Below, one piece after another: positions 16,868 to 25,655 of a DNA stretch of 64,000 nt; position 1 is the stretch's first letter; the number at the start of each line of letters is the position of its first letter. Origin of the DNA: Nostoc sphaeroides (GTDB lineage Bacteria; Cyanobacteriota; Cyanobacteriia; Cyanobacteriales; Nostocaceae); the NCBI RefSeq assembly GCF_003443655.1, contig NZ_CP031941.1, forward strand, positions 3,098,501 through 3,162,500, read 5' to 3'. A program made the position numbers and the translations under genes. The notes beneath the pieces are model-generated. The model was not told where the DNA came from. It was given only the letters and a program-made list of their open reading frames with translations, and did not search any database.

Positions 16868-18760
16868 TTAAGCTCCAGGTTGTAACACTACTAGCTGAGT
16901 AGGGTTTTCAATTGTTAGTTCACAAATGTCGTTTTCTAGTTCTATTGGCTCTACTCCAATAATCTTGACTTGTTTTCTATTAACAATTTCTGGTGAGCTA
17001 CCATCCATAATTTTGTTCAGCGTTTGTGAAGAAACAAAGACTTGACAGATTTTATGATTTTCTCGTTCCAATCGTAATCGAATCATTCCATTGCCCTGAT
17101 TGGTGAAACCAGCCACCCGTCCTAGAATCCCTTGAGATGTTGCATTACAAAAAAATTGTACGGGATTTCTACTAAAATTAGCGCAAGACAAAACTTGATC
17201 TGCTCTTAATGCAATCGTTCTAAATTCTTTGTAGTCTGGCTCTTTTCCTGTATCGTAGTTTGCCTGCTCCTTAATTTTTTTAGGCGCATTTTCTAAAATG
17301 TTTTGAATCTGCTTTTGAACAGTAGGACTCAATTTTGGAGATAAGTAAACTCCTGTGCCTGGAATTTCTCTACTAATTTGAATTACTCTAAATTGTGGAT
17401 CATCCTTGATTGTACTGTATACAACTGCTCCTATATCTGCTTGTTTATTAGCTACTAGCTCTCGAATTTTACTACTTCTATGTCCTGCCGTTACAGTCGT
17501 AGATTTTCCATATAAATCATAGGTAGGCATATAGAAGCTCGAAGCTGAATTGTAATCTCCAAGCGCGATAGTTGTTGTAGACTTAATATCTTCAATTGAC
17601 TTAATTAGACTATCAGACCTAACAAATAAGGCTGATTGAAAAGTAAGTGGATATTTAGGATACATTCGAGCTAACCATTTATAGCTATTATCTTTAGCTC
17701 GCATTCCATTCATGGGTGAGTTGGCAAATACGATATCCCATTTGTTTTTAGAAATATTATTTTGAGCTTCTTTATATGTAATTTCAGAGTTACCTTCAAC
17801 TACTACATCTCTGGCTTGATAACCGAGTTGTTTTTTTAAGTATGTTTTAAATTCTGAATACTGCTTAGGTGAAGTGATAATGCCTATAACAAGAGGTTTT
17901 TTAGTAATATCTTTATAACAAATACCATTTTCTCTTGTTTCAGTAGTAGTTTCGCATGGTCTTAAATTAAAATAGTACCAAACAGCAAATATTCCTACTC
18001 CTAGTACTACAAAGGAAAAAAGGATTTTAGAAAAATGAATATATTTGTTATGAGGTGGTTTTTTGGGGGGTTCAACAGGTTTTGGAGGTTCTAGAGTGGT
18101 GACAACAGGTTTTGGTTTTGGAGGTTCTACTAGAGTTTTTACTGTAGTGTGGTCAGGCGGCTGAACATTTATAAGTAGTTCGATTTTTTCTAGTGAGATT
18201 CCTGTGAGTTCGCTAATAATTTTTTTAATGCCAACTTCGTTGAATTTTGCAGCAATATTTTCCCTAGTTCTAATACTGCCTAAAATCTGTTTTATTCTGG
18301 ATACATGACAAATATGCACTGATTTTCCAGGTTGAAAGCTATTAATAACTGCATCTTCTATTTCAAATTGTGTTTGATCGGGGGCAACAACAAAATAATT
18401 AACCCAGAAAGGAATATCCTGAAATATACAAGACCGAAGTTTATCTTTAATAACTAGACTATACCGTTCAACTTGTCTATATGGATTGCCGCCAACAGCT
18501 TCAATTTTTGTATTATCAGAAAACCATGCTTCGTTGGCGCTTCCTGTCCACTTCCCTCTATATCCTTTTGCCTCCAAACATACAAATACTCCTGGCTCCA
18601 TAACCACCAAAGCATCAATTTCGTGAAAGTTTGAACTCAGAGCCTCTCTAAAAGAAAAACCCATAAGGGCATAACCGGCAAGTTGTGCTTGCTCTAGAGT
18701 TGTTTTTAATTCTCTCTCAAAACCTTGAAGTTCAACTCCCTCTGGTAAAAGTACTTTCAT
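16868..18760 (-). CDS. NERD-nuclease domain fused through a TM helix to a PhnD-like binding domain
   Basis: 630 residues. 1-130: NERD (nuclease-related) domain with D49 in HEIDALVV, E63-A-K65 in CLEAKGYRGKW and Q96 in NPYRQVERY, the PD-(D/E)xK pattern. 200-238: Pro/Lys-rich linker with repeated EPPKP. 245-265: one hydrophobic helix. About 288-520: type-2 periplasmic-binding-protein domain of the PhnD phosphate/phosphonate-like kind (PLVIGIITSPKQYSEFKTYL, WDIVFANSP, ADIGAVVYS). 530-630: a beta-rich tail with paired Cys. Without a signal peptide the predicted topology is cytoplasmic NERD, periplasmic sensor. The gene stands alone; function unknown. Possibly ligand-gated nuclease or defence protein (speculative). 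Confidence 0.7.
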   Translation of the reverse strand: MKVLLPEGVELQGFERELKTTLEQAQLAGYALMGFSFREALSSNFHEIDALVVMEPGVFVCLEAKGYRGKWTGSANEAWFSDNTKIEAVGGNPYRQVERYSLVIKDKLRSCIFQDIPFWVNYFVVAPDQTQFEIEDAVINSFQPGKSVHICHVSRIKQILGSIRTRENIAAKFNEVGIKKIISELTGISLEKIELLINVQPPDHTTVKTLVEPPKPKPVVTTLEPPKPVEPPKKPPHNKYIHFSKILFSFVVLGVGIFAVWYYFNLRPCETTTETRENGICYKDITKKPLVIGIITSPKQYSEFKTYLKKQLGYQARDVVVEGNSEITYKEAQNNISKNKWDIVFANSPMNGMRAKDNSYKWLARMYPKYPLTFQSALFVRSDSLIKSIEDIKSTTTIALGDYNSASSFYMPTYDLYGKSTTVTAGHRSSKIRELVANKQADIGAVVYSTIKDDPQFRVIQISREIPGTGVYLSPKLSPTVQKQIQNILENAPKKIKEQANYDTGKEPDYKEFRTIALRADQVLSCANFSRNPVQFFCNATSQGILGRVAGFTNQGNGMIRLRLERENHKICQVFVSSQTLNKIMDGSSPEIVNRKQVKIIGVEPIELENDICELTIENPTQLVVLQPGA

Positions 18761-18864
18761 AACCTTCTAGTTTAAATAGCCTATACTATATTATTTATTA
18801 CATGCTAACAATGTAAAATCACGGCTTTAATCAGTTAATATACTTAAATAGTGTTTTTAGAATA

Positions 18865-19001
18865 AGGGACTTCCAAGTAAAAAAATATTCCATTGCTATT
18901 GTTCACCGTTGACCGTTGACGGTTCACGAGTTTTCAGTCAACAGTCAACAGTCAACAGTCAACGACTTTAATGTGGAATAATTTATTTTTTGGAGTTCCC
19001 T
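18865..19001. repeat. MITE-like element with short tandem repeats inside
   Basis: The ends AGGGACTTCCAAGTAAAAAA and, in reverse complement on the right, AGGGAACTCCAAAAAATAAA continue into TATTCCATT and TTATTCCACATT. The core is GTTGACC/GTCAACA heptamer units that can pair with each other. No ORF. Confidence 0.5.
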
Positions 19002-19112
19002 AAACTTATTTTGCTTTAATTCAGGGAATTTTTTAAGTGATGTAAAATTTGAATTTAAGCGAGTCAAAATTGGGAAACAGCTATCGCCTCAGCTTCTCCC
19101 ATAACTGAAGTG

Positions 19113-19230
19113 CGATCGCACGGAAAGACCTCAACACTTGGGATGTGCTAACTAAGAGTGTATTGGACTTGAGCCACGCAATATTTTAACTTTTGCCTTG
19201 TTAGGTGAGAAGATAGGTAAAGGACATCTA
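19113..19230 (+). pseudogene. relic of a duplicated alpha/beta hydrolase segment
   Basis: Bases 19115-19178 repeat, at roughly 85% identity, the stretch 16112-16175 of the hydrolase gene (AAAGACC, AACACTTGGGATGTGCTA and AGTGTATTGGACTT shared). Bases 19200-19228 resemble the 3' end of that gene at about 16754-16785. The part between is deleted, so this is a remnant of a second copy. No usable frame remains. The rest of the 18761-19300 spacer holds only the MITE. Confidence 0.6.
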
Positions 19231-19300
19231 ATATCTCGTTACCTTCAAATAATATTTGTGTCCTTAAAAAGCTTAACCACATATTTTTGGAGACTCTCAA

Positions 19301-19537
19301 ATGGTTGCTCTCAAGGAGTTCCTCAGCCTAGAATTAGATAAATTGAATGAAGAACAACTCAAACAAGTTAGTGATTTTATTGCCTTCCTAAAATTTCGCA
19401 GCAAAAATATTAGCTGGCAAATAGATAAAAATCAAATGGCTGCTCTTTACAGTGAATTTGCCGAGGAAGATCGTCAACTGGCTGAAGCAGGATTAGATGA
19501 ATATGCAGAACTTCTTACACAAGAAGATTTGAAATGA
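19301..19537 (+). CDS. antitoxin-like small protein of a MazF module
   Basis: 78 residues. LDKLNEEQLKQVSDFIAFLKFRS is the short helical start seen in many cyanobacterial antitoxin-like proteins (DUF2281-like). The acidic C-terminal half (EFAEEDRQLAEAGLDEYAELL) would bind and block a basic toxin. It overlaps the MazF-like gene by 4 bp (ATGA), the standard arrangement of a type II toxin-antitoxin operon. Weak family identity; the context carries the call. GGAGACT 7-13 nt before the ATG serves as Shine-Dalgarno. Confidence 0.6.
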   Translation: MVALKEFLSLELDKLNEEQLKQVSDFIAFLKFRSKNISWQIDKNQMAALYSEFAEEDRQLAEAGLDEYAELLTQEDLK

Positions 19538-19830
19538 GGGTTCAACGAGGTGAAGTATGGCTAGCCAATTTAGACCCTACCAAGGGTTCTGAACAAGCAG
19601 GAACAAGACCAGTTATTATCTTTCAAGATGATATCGTCGCCGAATTTTCCACCACTGTCATCACCATTCCTTTAACAACAAATTTACGTCGTGTGTCTTT
19701 GCCAACCTGTTTATTAATTCCAAGTGGTGAAGGTGGATTGATGCCGTGCTATAATAGTTTAATTTGTTTTGTTAAAAAACTCAAAACAGACTATGACCAA
19801 AACAACAGTCAAACTGCAAATTCCTTTTGA
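19534..19830 (+). pseudogene. MazF/PemK-like toxin with lost C-terminus
   Basis: The first 70 residues are a good MazF: MRVQRGEVWLANLDPTKGSE, GTRPVIIFQDD, VITIPLTTNLRR, CLLIPSGEGGL. MazF then normally continues with a D-S-V-A-L-C-H-Q-I helix and ends near residue 110. Here, after GGLM at about 19743, the sequence is unrelated (PCYNSLICFVKK) and runs into the next module's start. The RNA-cleaving surface is therefore incomplete and the toxin is probably inactive. TATAAT at 19750-19755, just after the break, may now serve the next module. Confidence 0.65.
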
Positions 19831-20041
19831 ATCACTCCTAGATGCGATTGCCAACCTTCCTTTAGAAGAAAAACATCAACTGCGGCAATTATTAAATGAG
19901 GAAATTAATCAAGGCGAAGGAAATTTGCTTCAAGAAGACTCTTATGATTGGGGTTCCCAAGGGCAGCCAAAAGGCAAGCCAGTAGAATATATCCCTGGAG
20001 TTGGGCTAAAAGTTGTTGGTGGCAAGAATGCGCCAACCTGA
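19793..20041 (+). CDS. antitoxin-like protein of a second MazF module
   Basis: 82 residues from the ATG at 19793 (MTKTTVKLQIPFESLLDAIA). The segment ANLPLEEKHQLRQLLNEEI is a helical pattern common in cyanobacterial antitoxins. The C-terminal part is Gly/Lys-rich and probably unstructured until it meets the toxin. It overlaps the broken first MazF by 38 bp and the following MazF-like gene by 14 bp, so the cassette seems to have been joined onto the first module. Family not recognised beyond this. Confidence 0.5.
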   Translation: MTKTTVKLQIPFESLLDAIANLPLEEKHQLRQLLNEEINQGEGNLLQEDSYDWGSQGQPKGKPVEYIPGVGLKVVGGKNAPT

Positions 20042-20405
20042 TTTGCTTGAGTGTGGCGACGTAATTATAGTAAGTTTGCCTACTAGTACTCCTAGAGGAC
20101 GAGAACAACAAGGAACTCGACCTGCTGTAGTAGTCGGTATACCTTGGGGAGAAGTCCGCTATCCAATGCTAATGATTGCACCTTTAACTACCCAGAGTGG
20201 TTCTTGGGTGTTCAATAATCCCAGCTTATACCCGCGTTTGTTAGCTGGTGCGGGTGGTTTGCCTCTGCCTTCCATTGTCTTACTAGATCAAGCGCGGGGA
20301 TTAGATATAAATCGAGTTTTGGCGTATTTAGGAACACTCACCCCTGAACAATATGTTCCTATTCTTGATGGATTAACACAGTTATTCAGACAACAAAATA
20401 GTTAA
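20028..20405 (+). CDS. MazF/PemK-family toxin
   Basis: 125 residues from ATG 20028. LECGDVIIVSLPTSTPRGRE is the first strand and loop, QGTRPAVVVGIP the PemK/MazF core, and MLMIAPLTTQSG and PSIVLLDQARGLDINRVLAYLGTLTP the remaining strands and helix. MazF toxins cut mRNA at short sites. Unlike the neighbour at 19534, this copy has the full C-terminus (LDxxRxLDxxRL-like helix), so it may be active. It overlaps its antitoxin gene by 14 bp, consistent with coupled translation. Upstream TTG/GTG codons add at most five residues. Confidence 0.75.
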   Translation: MRQPDLLECGDVIIVSLPTSTPRGREQQGTRPAVVVGIPWGEVRYPMLMIAPLTTQSGSWVFNNPSLYPRLLAGAGGLPLPSIVLLDQARGLDINRVLAYLGTLTPEQYVPILDGLTQLFRQQNS

Positions 20406-20500
20406 TTTTAAACTAATATTTACCTTTCTAGAGGGATGTAGAGCCGCTAATATTTCGCTACAACTTTAAAGAGAGAGGCTTTACAGGATGGTGTCAAGCA

Positions 20501-21668
20501 ATGACAGACAAACCCCAAGAAATACAGGTGAATAAATCAGTTAATTCACCCAGAGAAACTTCAGAAGTAAAAATACAGGCTCAATCATCAGTAGAGAATG
20601 AACCATCTATAGTAGAGTATTTTATTAAAACTGTTGCTGAGACTGGCAAAGCAGTTTTAGACACAGCAGTAGTTGTGGGAGAAGCAACAGCGAAAGAAAC
20701 ACACAAGTTTATTGAGCAAACAACTCAAACTAGCGGTCAAGTTGTGAATCGCCTGAGTGAAAATTGGCTAATTAGAAAACTATCTGGAGTATTAAATTTA
20801 AATTGGCTAATTGGTACTACTGACGCTGTTGATTTGGAAAAAGCAGAAGTTGCGGTAAAGAAGCTCAAGCAACAGTATCCAAATGAATCAGCTAGCCAAA
20901 TTGCTCACCGAATCATGGTAGAAAAAGCAACTCAAGCAGGCACAGTTGGATTAGCAACAAGTGTTTTACCAGGAATAGCAGTTGCATTGTTGGCAATTGA
21001 TTTAACAGCCACAACCAAAATACAGTCAGAAATGCTTTATCAAATTGCATCTGTCTACGGGCTAGATTTAAAAGATCCTGCGCGTAAAGGTGAAATTTTG
21101 GCAATTTTTGGTCTAGGCTTGGGTGGAGGCCGTCTATTGAAAGCTGCGGGATTAGGCTTGCTGCGAAATATACCCTTGGCGGGTGCGGTAATAGGAGCTA
21201 GTTCCAATGCGACGATGATTTATTCATTAGGGTATAGTGCTTGTCGATTTTACGAAGCCAAGCTAGATGAATCAACTTCGCTCTCATCGCCACAGACACT
21301 AGCAACATTAAAAGCAGAGAGTGAAAAATATCTAGAAACTGCGAATCGCTCAACAAGCCGTCATGGATCAAATTTTAGTTCACATGATCCTTGCTAGTCA
21401 TCCAGAAAAGACTTGGAAAGAAATTTTGCCAGAATTACAAACTCTAAACCTCACTCCTAACTCCTTGGATGCAATTGCCCAAAATATCAAATCGCCTAAG
21501 CCTTTAGATATACTGCTCAATCAGCTAAATCGTGATTTTGCCATACCCTTGCTAGCTCAGTGTGAAAAAATTGCCCAGCTTGACAATAAGACTACACCAG
21601 TTGAGCAAGAAATAATTAGTGCGATCGCTAGCAAATTTGATATTGACAAAAACGCAATTGGGGCATAA
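20501..21668 (+). pseudogene. EcsC-family protein gene, broken by a +1 insertion in a HIP1 site
   Basis: The first frame codes 298 residues and ends at 21397. A second frame from about 21349 to 21668 continues the same protein (QQAVMDQILVHMIL onward). Joining them gives about 388 residues. The join is at GCGAATCGC (21341-21349): removing one A restores HIP1 GCGATCGC and the reading EKYLETAIAQQAVMDQIL. The protein has a polar N-terminus, then hydrophobic glycine-rich helices (VLPGIAVALLAIDLTATTKI, IFGLGLGGGRLLKAAGLGLL) as in the EcsC family, of unclear membrane-associated function. Either a real recent mutation or a base-call error. Confidence 0.6.
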
Positions 21669-21754
21669 GGCATTAGACAGAGGAGGTAAAAAAGTGGAGT
21701 TATGAGCGCAGTTCACTAGTATCAGACACAAAACTAGCCATTTTTAATAACTTT

Positions 21755-21793
21755 AAAGCCTGCCAAACTCCAACGGCTTGGCAGGCTTTTCTA
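21755..21793. terminator. rho-independent terminator, bidirectional type
   Basis: AAAGCCTGCCAA pairs with TTGGCAGGCTTT (12 bp) across an 11-base loop, followed by TC and a T-rich stretch on plus. It lies between the EcsC gene and the convergent decayed HigA gene and can serve both. Confidence 0.75.
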
Positions 21794-21806
21794 GTGTTTT
21801 ACTAAG

Positions 21807-21992
21807 TTAATGTTCTATCATTAATTTTTTTCCAAATATAACTACCTCTCTTTTTTTAAACCTTTTCCTTTTATCTAATCTAAGTTTTTGTCTAGTTAAT
21901 TCCTGAGCTATTAATTCCTGAGCGCGGCTTTCAATTTTTATTTGGTTTTCTATTGGCTGTTCTTTAATTTTTTCTCTTAGGCTTTTGCCCAT
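21807..21992 (-). pseudogene. HigA-like antitoxin, truncated
   Basis: 61 residues. MGKSLREKIKEQPIENQIKI and SRAQELIAQELTRQKLRLDK match the N-terminal helices of HigA-type antitoxins that follow Gp49-like toxins. The expected helix-turn-helix (LTQEQLAE..L.V.QSAVS..E) is missing: after residue 45 the sequence is short, basic and unrelated. The gene begins 5 bp after the toxin fragment. Without the DNA-binding half it is probably dead. Confidence 0.55.
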
Positions 21993-21997
21993 TCTTC

Positions 21998-22225
21998 TTA
22001 CCCTTCTTCTTTTAGTTTTTTAAGATGGCTCTTGTACCGTGCATCAGCCTTTTGAATTAAGTGTTTATAAAAAAGTTTTTGGCTAACGCCAGATTTGTCA
22101 CCTGCTACCAATAAAATGGCTTGCCTCAATGGGTCAAAAGCAAACGCCACACGCCAAACACCACCAAAAGCTGAGAATCGTAGCTCTTTCATGTTTCCGT
22201 AGTTCGACCCTTTGAGGTTAAAACT
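21998..22225 (-). pseudogene. HigB/RelE (Gp49-like) toxin, N-terminally truncated
   Basis: From the ATG at 22192 there are 64 residues: MKELRFSAFGGVWRVAFAFD and ILLVAGDKSGVSQKLFYKHL are the core of Gp49-like RelE toxins, normally 100-118 residues. In frame before the ATG, codons up to 22225 still read SFNLKGSNYGN, a recognisable version of the upstream family segment, and then a TGA appears. The N-terminal third has been lost. It is followed by a likewise shortened antitoxin, so the module has decayed. Confidence 0.6.
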
Positions 22226-22279
22226 TCATACATTTTCAAGCGTATTATCGATTGACACCAAATCTATGTGAGCCTGCAT

Positions 22280-22407
22280 AAGTAGGTCGGCGAGAAAAAA
22301 CCAAACTATGTAACGAAAAGTAAAATATCTGTATTTGGCTCGTAGTTGCGCTTTAGCGCTAAACCGCAACTACAAACCAGTGATGATTATTTGCGCCGAC
22401 TTACTTA
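22280..22407. repeat. MITE-like element, TAAGTA-GTCGGCG family (copy 2)
   Basis: The left TAAGTAGGTCGGCGAGAAAA is matched in reverse complement by TAAGTAAGTCGGCGCAAATA on the right. The core holds the perfect hairpin GTAGTTGCG...CGCAACTAC with inner TTTAGCGCTAAA at 22342-22373. Related to 7263-7406. The remaining 22408-22609 spacer holds nothing recognisable apart from the pepA leader. Confidence 0.5.
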
Positions 22408-22609
22408 GAATAATTCCCTTGTCTGGTATGGAGTTGACGTTTGTTTTCTTCTGTGCGACTTCATAGAGAATTGGTATGACACTCTCAGCGCTAACATTAT
22501 AGCTGCTGGCCCCTGCTGCCTCATCTTTGCCATCCCCACTCCCCTCAGCCTGAAACAAGAATTTTGAGCAATACTGGTACAAGAAGGAATATTTACACAA
22601 AATCCCAAC

Positions 22610-24085
22610 ATGACAATTCAACCTAGTGATAAGCCTTTGCTAGAGTGGGCAGGCGATAGTTTGGCAATTGGATTATTTGAAGATGCAGTAGAGTTAACTG
22701 GAGAATTGGCAACTTTAGATCAAAAGTTTTCCGGGGTATTAAAAGAACTAATTGCTGAAGAAGAATTTAAAGGTAAAGCCAACAGTACCATCTTCACTCG
22801 TGTGAATCCTGGTAGCCCAGTACGGAAATTGATTTTGGTAGGCTTAGGTAAACCAGATGCACTAAAACTCGACACTTTGCGACGCGCTGCTGCTGCCGTA
22901 GCCAGAGTGGCAAAAAAGCAAAAAAGCAAAATTCTGGGATTTAGTTTCCCATTGTGGAATAACGATCCAGCCGCAAGTGCCCAAGCGATCGCAGAAGGTG
23001 TAGAATTAGCCCTTTACCAAGATATTCGCTTTAAATCAGAACCGGAAGATAAAGGTTCACAAATAGAAACCGTAGATTTACTAGGATTTGGTGGACAAGA
23101 AGCAGCCATCACCCGCGCCAATCAAATAGTGTCAGGGGTAAACTTGGCACGGGAGTTAGTAGCAGCACCAGCTAACGCAGTAACACCAATTACTATGGCA
23201 GAAACTGCTCAAGCGATCGCTAAAGACTACGGTTTACAAGTAAAAATTCTGGAAAGAGAAGACTGTGAAAAGTTGGGTATGGGTGCTTTTTTGGGAGTAG
23301 CGCAAGCTTCCGAGTTGCCACCTAAATTTATTCACCTGACTTACAAGCCAGAAGGTACACCCAAAAGGAAATTAGCAATTATTGGTAAAGGTGTAACCTT
23401 CGATTCCGGTGGACTCAACATTAAAGGTGCAGGTAGCGGCATCGAAACCATGAAAATGGATATGGGCGGTGCAGCTGCTATCTTGGGCGCGGCAAAAGCA
23501 ATTGCTCAAATTAAGCCAGATGTTGAGGTTCACTTCATCTCGGCGGTGGCTGAAAACATGATTAGCGGTCGCGCCATGCACCCTGGAGACATTCTTACAG
23601 CATCAAACGGCAAAACAATCGAAGTTAACAACACCGATGCTGAAGGGCGTTTAACCCTAGCAGATGCCTTGGTGTATGCCGACAAATTGGGATTAGATGC
23701 GATCGTGGATTTAGCCACCCTCACCGGTGCTAACGTCGTTGCCTTGGGTGATGATATTGCTGGCTTATACACTCCCGACGATGGTGTAGCTTCCCAGATC
23801 GAAAAAGCTGCCCAAACTTCAGGAGAAAAGATTTGGCGGATGCCAATGGAAGAAAAATATTTTGAAGGGCTAAAGTCTGGGATTGCGGACATGAAAAATA
23901 CTGGCCCGCGTCCAGGTGGTGCCATTACTGCTGCCCTTTTCCTCAAGGAATTTGTCAAAGAAACCCCTTGGGCGCACATAGATATTGCTGGGCCTGTGTG
24001 GGCAGATAAAGAAAATGGCTACAACGGCGCAGGGGCAACCGGCTACGGCGTTCGGACGCTAGTTAATTGGGTAGAAGGGGAGTAG
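22610..24085 (+). CDS. pepA: leucyl aminopeptidase (M17)
   Basis: 491 residues, M17 family. The C-terminal domain holds the two-metal site: [20 protein letters not shown] (K and D ligands), [13 protein letters not shown] (D), and the signature [14 protein letters not shown] (D and E plus the catalytic Arg). The N-terminal macro-like domain covers about 1-160. The enzyme removes N-terminal residues from peptides as a hexamer in the cytoplasm; in cyanobacteria it may also take part in glutathione or cyanophycin-peptide turnover (inference). It starts at ATG 22610 after an AT-rich leader. The next gene is plsX after a repeat-filled 384-bp spacer. Confidence 0.95.
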   Translation: MTIQPSDKPLLEWAGDSLAIGLFEDAVELTGELATLDQKFSGVLKELIAEEEFKGKANSTIFTRVNPGSPVRKLILVGLGKPDALKLDTLRRAAAAVARVAKKQKSKILGFSFPLWNNDPAASAQAIAEGVELALYQDIRFKSEPEDKGSQIETVDLLGFGGQEAAITRANQIVSGVNLARELVAAPANAVTPITMAETAQAIAKDYGLQVKILEREDCEKLGMGAFLGVAQASELPPKFIHLTYKPEGTPKRKLAIIGKGVTFDSGGLNIKGAGSGIETMKMDMGGAAAILGAAKAIAQIKPDVEVHFISAVAENMISGRAMHPGDILTASNGKTIEVNNTDAEGRLTLADALVYADKLGLDAIVDLATLTGANVVALGDDIAGLYTPDDGVASQIEKAAQTSGEKIWRMPMEEKYFEGLKSGIADMKNTGPRPGGAITAALFLKEFVKETPWAHIDIAGPVWADKENGYNGAGATGYGVRTLVNWVEGE

Positions 24086-24131
24086 GGAGTAGAGGAGGCA
24101 AGGGAGCAGGGAGCAGGGGGGAGAATGAAAC

Positions 24132-24165
24132 CAATTCGCAATTCGCAATTCGCAATTCGCAATTG
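24132..24165. repeat. heptameric tandem repeat CAATTCG
   Basis: About five units of CAATTCG/CGCAATT between pepA and plsX. The same 24086-24469 spacer also has a partial terminator-repeat core CGCCACTTGCGGG near 24226 and no ORF. Confidence 0.8.
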
Positions 24166-24469
24166 AATCAAGCCCGACACTAGGGGTGGGGTTTCTACCT
24201 ACCTTGGGATACAACGACTGTTTCGCGCCACTTGCGGGCGAGGTTTTAAACCTTCACTTTTCTTATAAAAAATTACCTCTTTCCCCTCTGCTCCCAGCTA
24301 AGAGACCCTCTGCCTCTTCTCCATGCCCAATGCCCAAATTCGTGCTATCTTGAGCTTGCCAGCAAAAATTGTTGCAATAGTAACAGAAATAATTTGGCGG
24401 TCAGAAAGTTAAGCTTTTTCGGGCTTTGCCATCTGGTAAAATTTGTAAGGTTTCTAGAAACTGTCAGCA

Positions 24470-25492
24470 ATGGGATCGACTCGCGTAAGGATCGCAATTG
24501 ACGCAATGGGGGGGGATCACGCACCCGGTGAAATCGTTGCTGGCGCATTGCGAGCAAGGGAAGAATTGGGTGTAGATATATTACTAGTTGGTGATCCTCA
24601 ACAAATAGAAGCTGCCTTGCCGCCAAAAACGAATTTAGGGCAGGTGGAGATCGTGACTGCACAGGAAGCGATCGCTATGGATGAGGAGCCTTTAAATGCA
24701 GTTAGACGCAAACGCAAGGCTTCTATCAATGTGGCGATGGATTTAGTCAAGCAGCAAAAAGCAGATGCCGTATTTTCTGCTGGCCACTCTGGGGCAGCTA
24801 TGGCATCTGCTTTGCTGCGCTTAGGACGATTGCCGGGAATTGACCGCCCAGCCATAGGGACTGTTTTTCCCACAATTATTGCTGGTAAGCCAGTGTTAGT
24901 ACTTGATGTCGGCGCAAATGTAGATTGCCGTCCGAAGTTTTTAGAGCAGTTTGCCGTCATGGGATCGGCTTACAGTCAATATGTCTTAGGTACAAATGAA
25001 CCTAAGGTGGGTTTGTTGAATATCGGTGAAGAAGAGTCTAAGGGCAATGATGCAGCCGTCCGCGCCCACCAAATGCTCCGCGAAAATTCTCAAATTAATT
25101 TTATTGGCAATGCCGAAGGACGTGATGTGCTTTCCGGTCGCTTTGATGTGATTGTCTGTGACGGTTTTGTGGGCAATGTATTATTAAAATTTGCCGAAGC
25201 AGTCGGAGAAGTAATTCTGCAAATTCTGCGGGAAGAATTACCCCAAGGATTACACGGCCAAATCGGTTCAGCACTCTTAAAACCCAATCTGAAGCGGATT
25301 AAGCAGCGAATGGATCACGCAGAACACGGCGGCGCTTTGCTGTTAGGCGTGGCAGGTGTCTGTTTTATCGGTCACGGTAGCTCACAAGCTCCTTCAATTT
25401 TTAATGCAATTCGCATGGCAAAAGAAGCTGTTGACAACCAGGTGATACAACGAATTCAGTCCCAATATATCCTAGAGCGCGAGAGCGGTTAG
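24470..25492 (+). CDS. plsX: phosphate acyltransferase PlsX
   Basis: 340 residues. RVRIAIDAMGGDHAPGEIVA is the family start. SAGHSGAAMASALLRLGRLP, RPAIGTVFPT and GNAEGRDVLSG mark the Rossmann-like catalytic core. PlsX converts acyl-ACP to acyl-phosphate, the first committed step of phosphatidate synthesis. It heads the run plsX-fabH-fabD on the plus strand, an arrangement conserved in cyanobacteria and many bacteria. The spacers in this run are filled with heptamer repeats (163 and 319 bp), so co-transcription is likely but the mRNA would contain long repeats. Confidence 0.95.
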   Translation: MGSTRVRIAIDAMGGDHAPGEIVAGALRAREELGVDILLVGDPQQIEAALPPKTNLGQVEIVTAQEAIAMDEEPLNAVRRKRKASINVAMDLVKQQKADAVFSAGHSGAAMASALLRLGRLPGIDRPAIGTVFPTIIAGKPVLVLDVGANVDCRPKFLEQFAVMGSAYSQYVLGTNEPKVGLLNIGEEESKGNDAAVRAHQMLRENSQINFIGNAEGRDVLSGRFDVIVCDGFVGNVLLKFAEAVGEVILQILREELPQGLHGQIGSALLKPNLKRIKQRMDHAEHGGALLLGVAGVCFIGHGSSQAPSIFNAIRMAKEAVDNQVIQRIQSQYILERESG

Positions 25493-25495
25493 TCA

Positions 25496-25640
25496 TTAGT
25501 CATTGGTCATTAGTCATTAGTCATTGGTCATTAGTCATTAGTCATTTGCAATTGGACTTTGGACAACTGGCAAAGGACAAATGACAAAGGACAAAAGACA
25601 AAGGACAAAAGACAAAAGACAAAGGACAAAAAGCTGATAG
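25496..25640. repeat. heptameric tandem repeats (TAGTCAT, AAGGACAA-like)
   Basis: About nine units of TAGTCAT/TGGTCAT followed by about ten units of AGGACAA/AGACAAA between plsX and fabH. Non-coding. Confidence 0.8.
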
Positions 25641-25655
25641 CTTGGGAGATTAGGA

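Noticed and set aside
20501-21668. Two separate genes (298 and 101 residues)
   Set aside because: The second continues the first after removal of one base at GCGAATCGC, and it has no ribosome site of its own.
23530-23979. 149-residue ORF antisense to pepA
   Set aside because: Shadow of the strongly conserved pepA frame; no motif and no start site.
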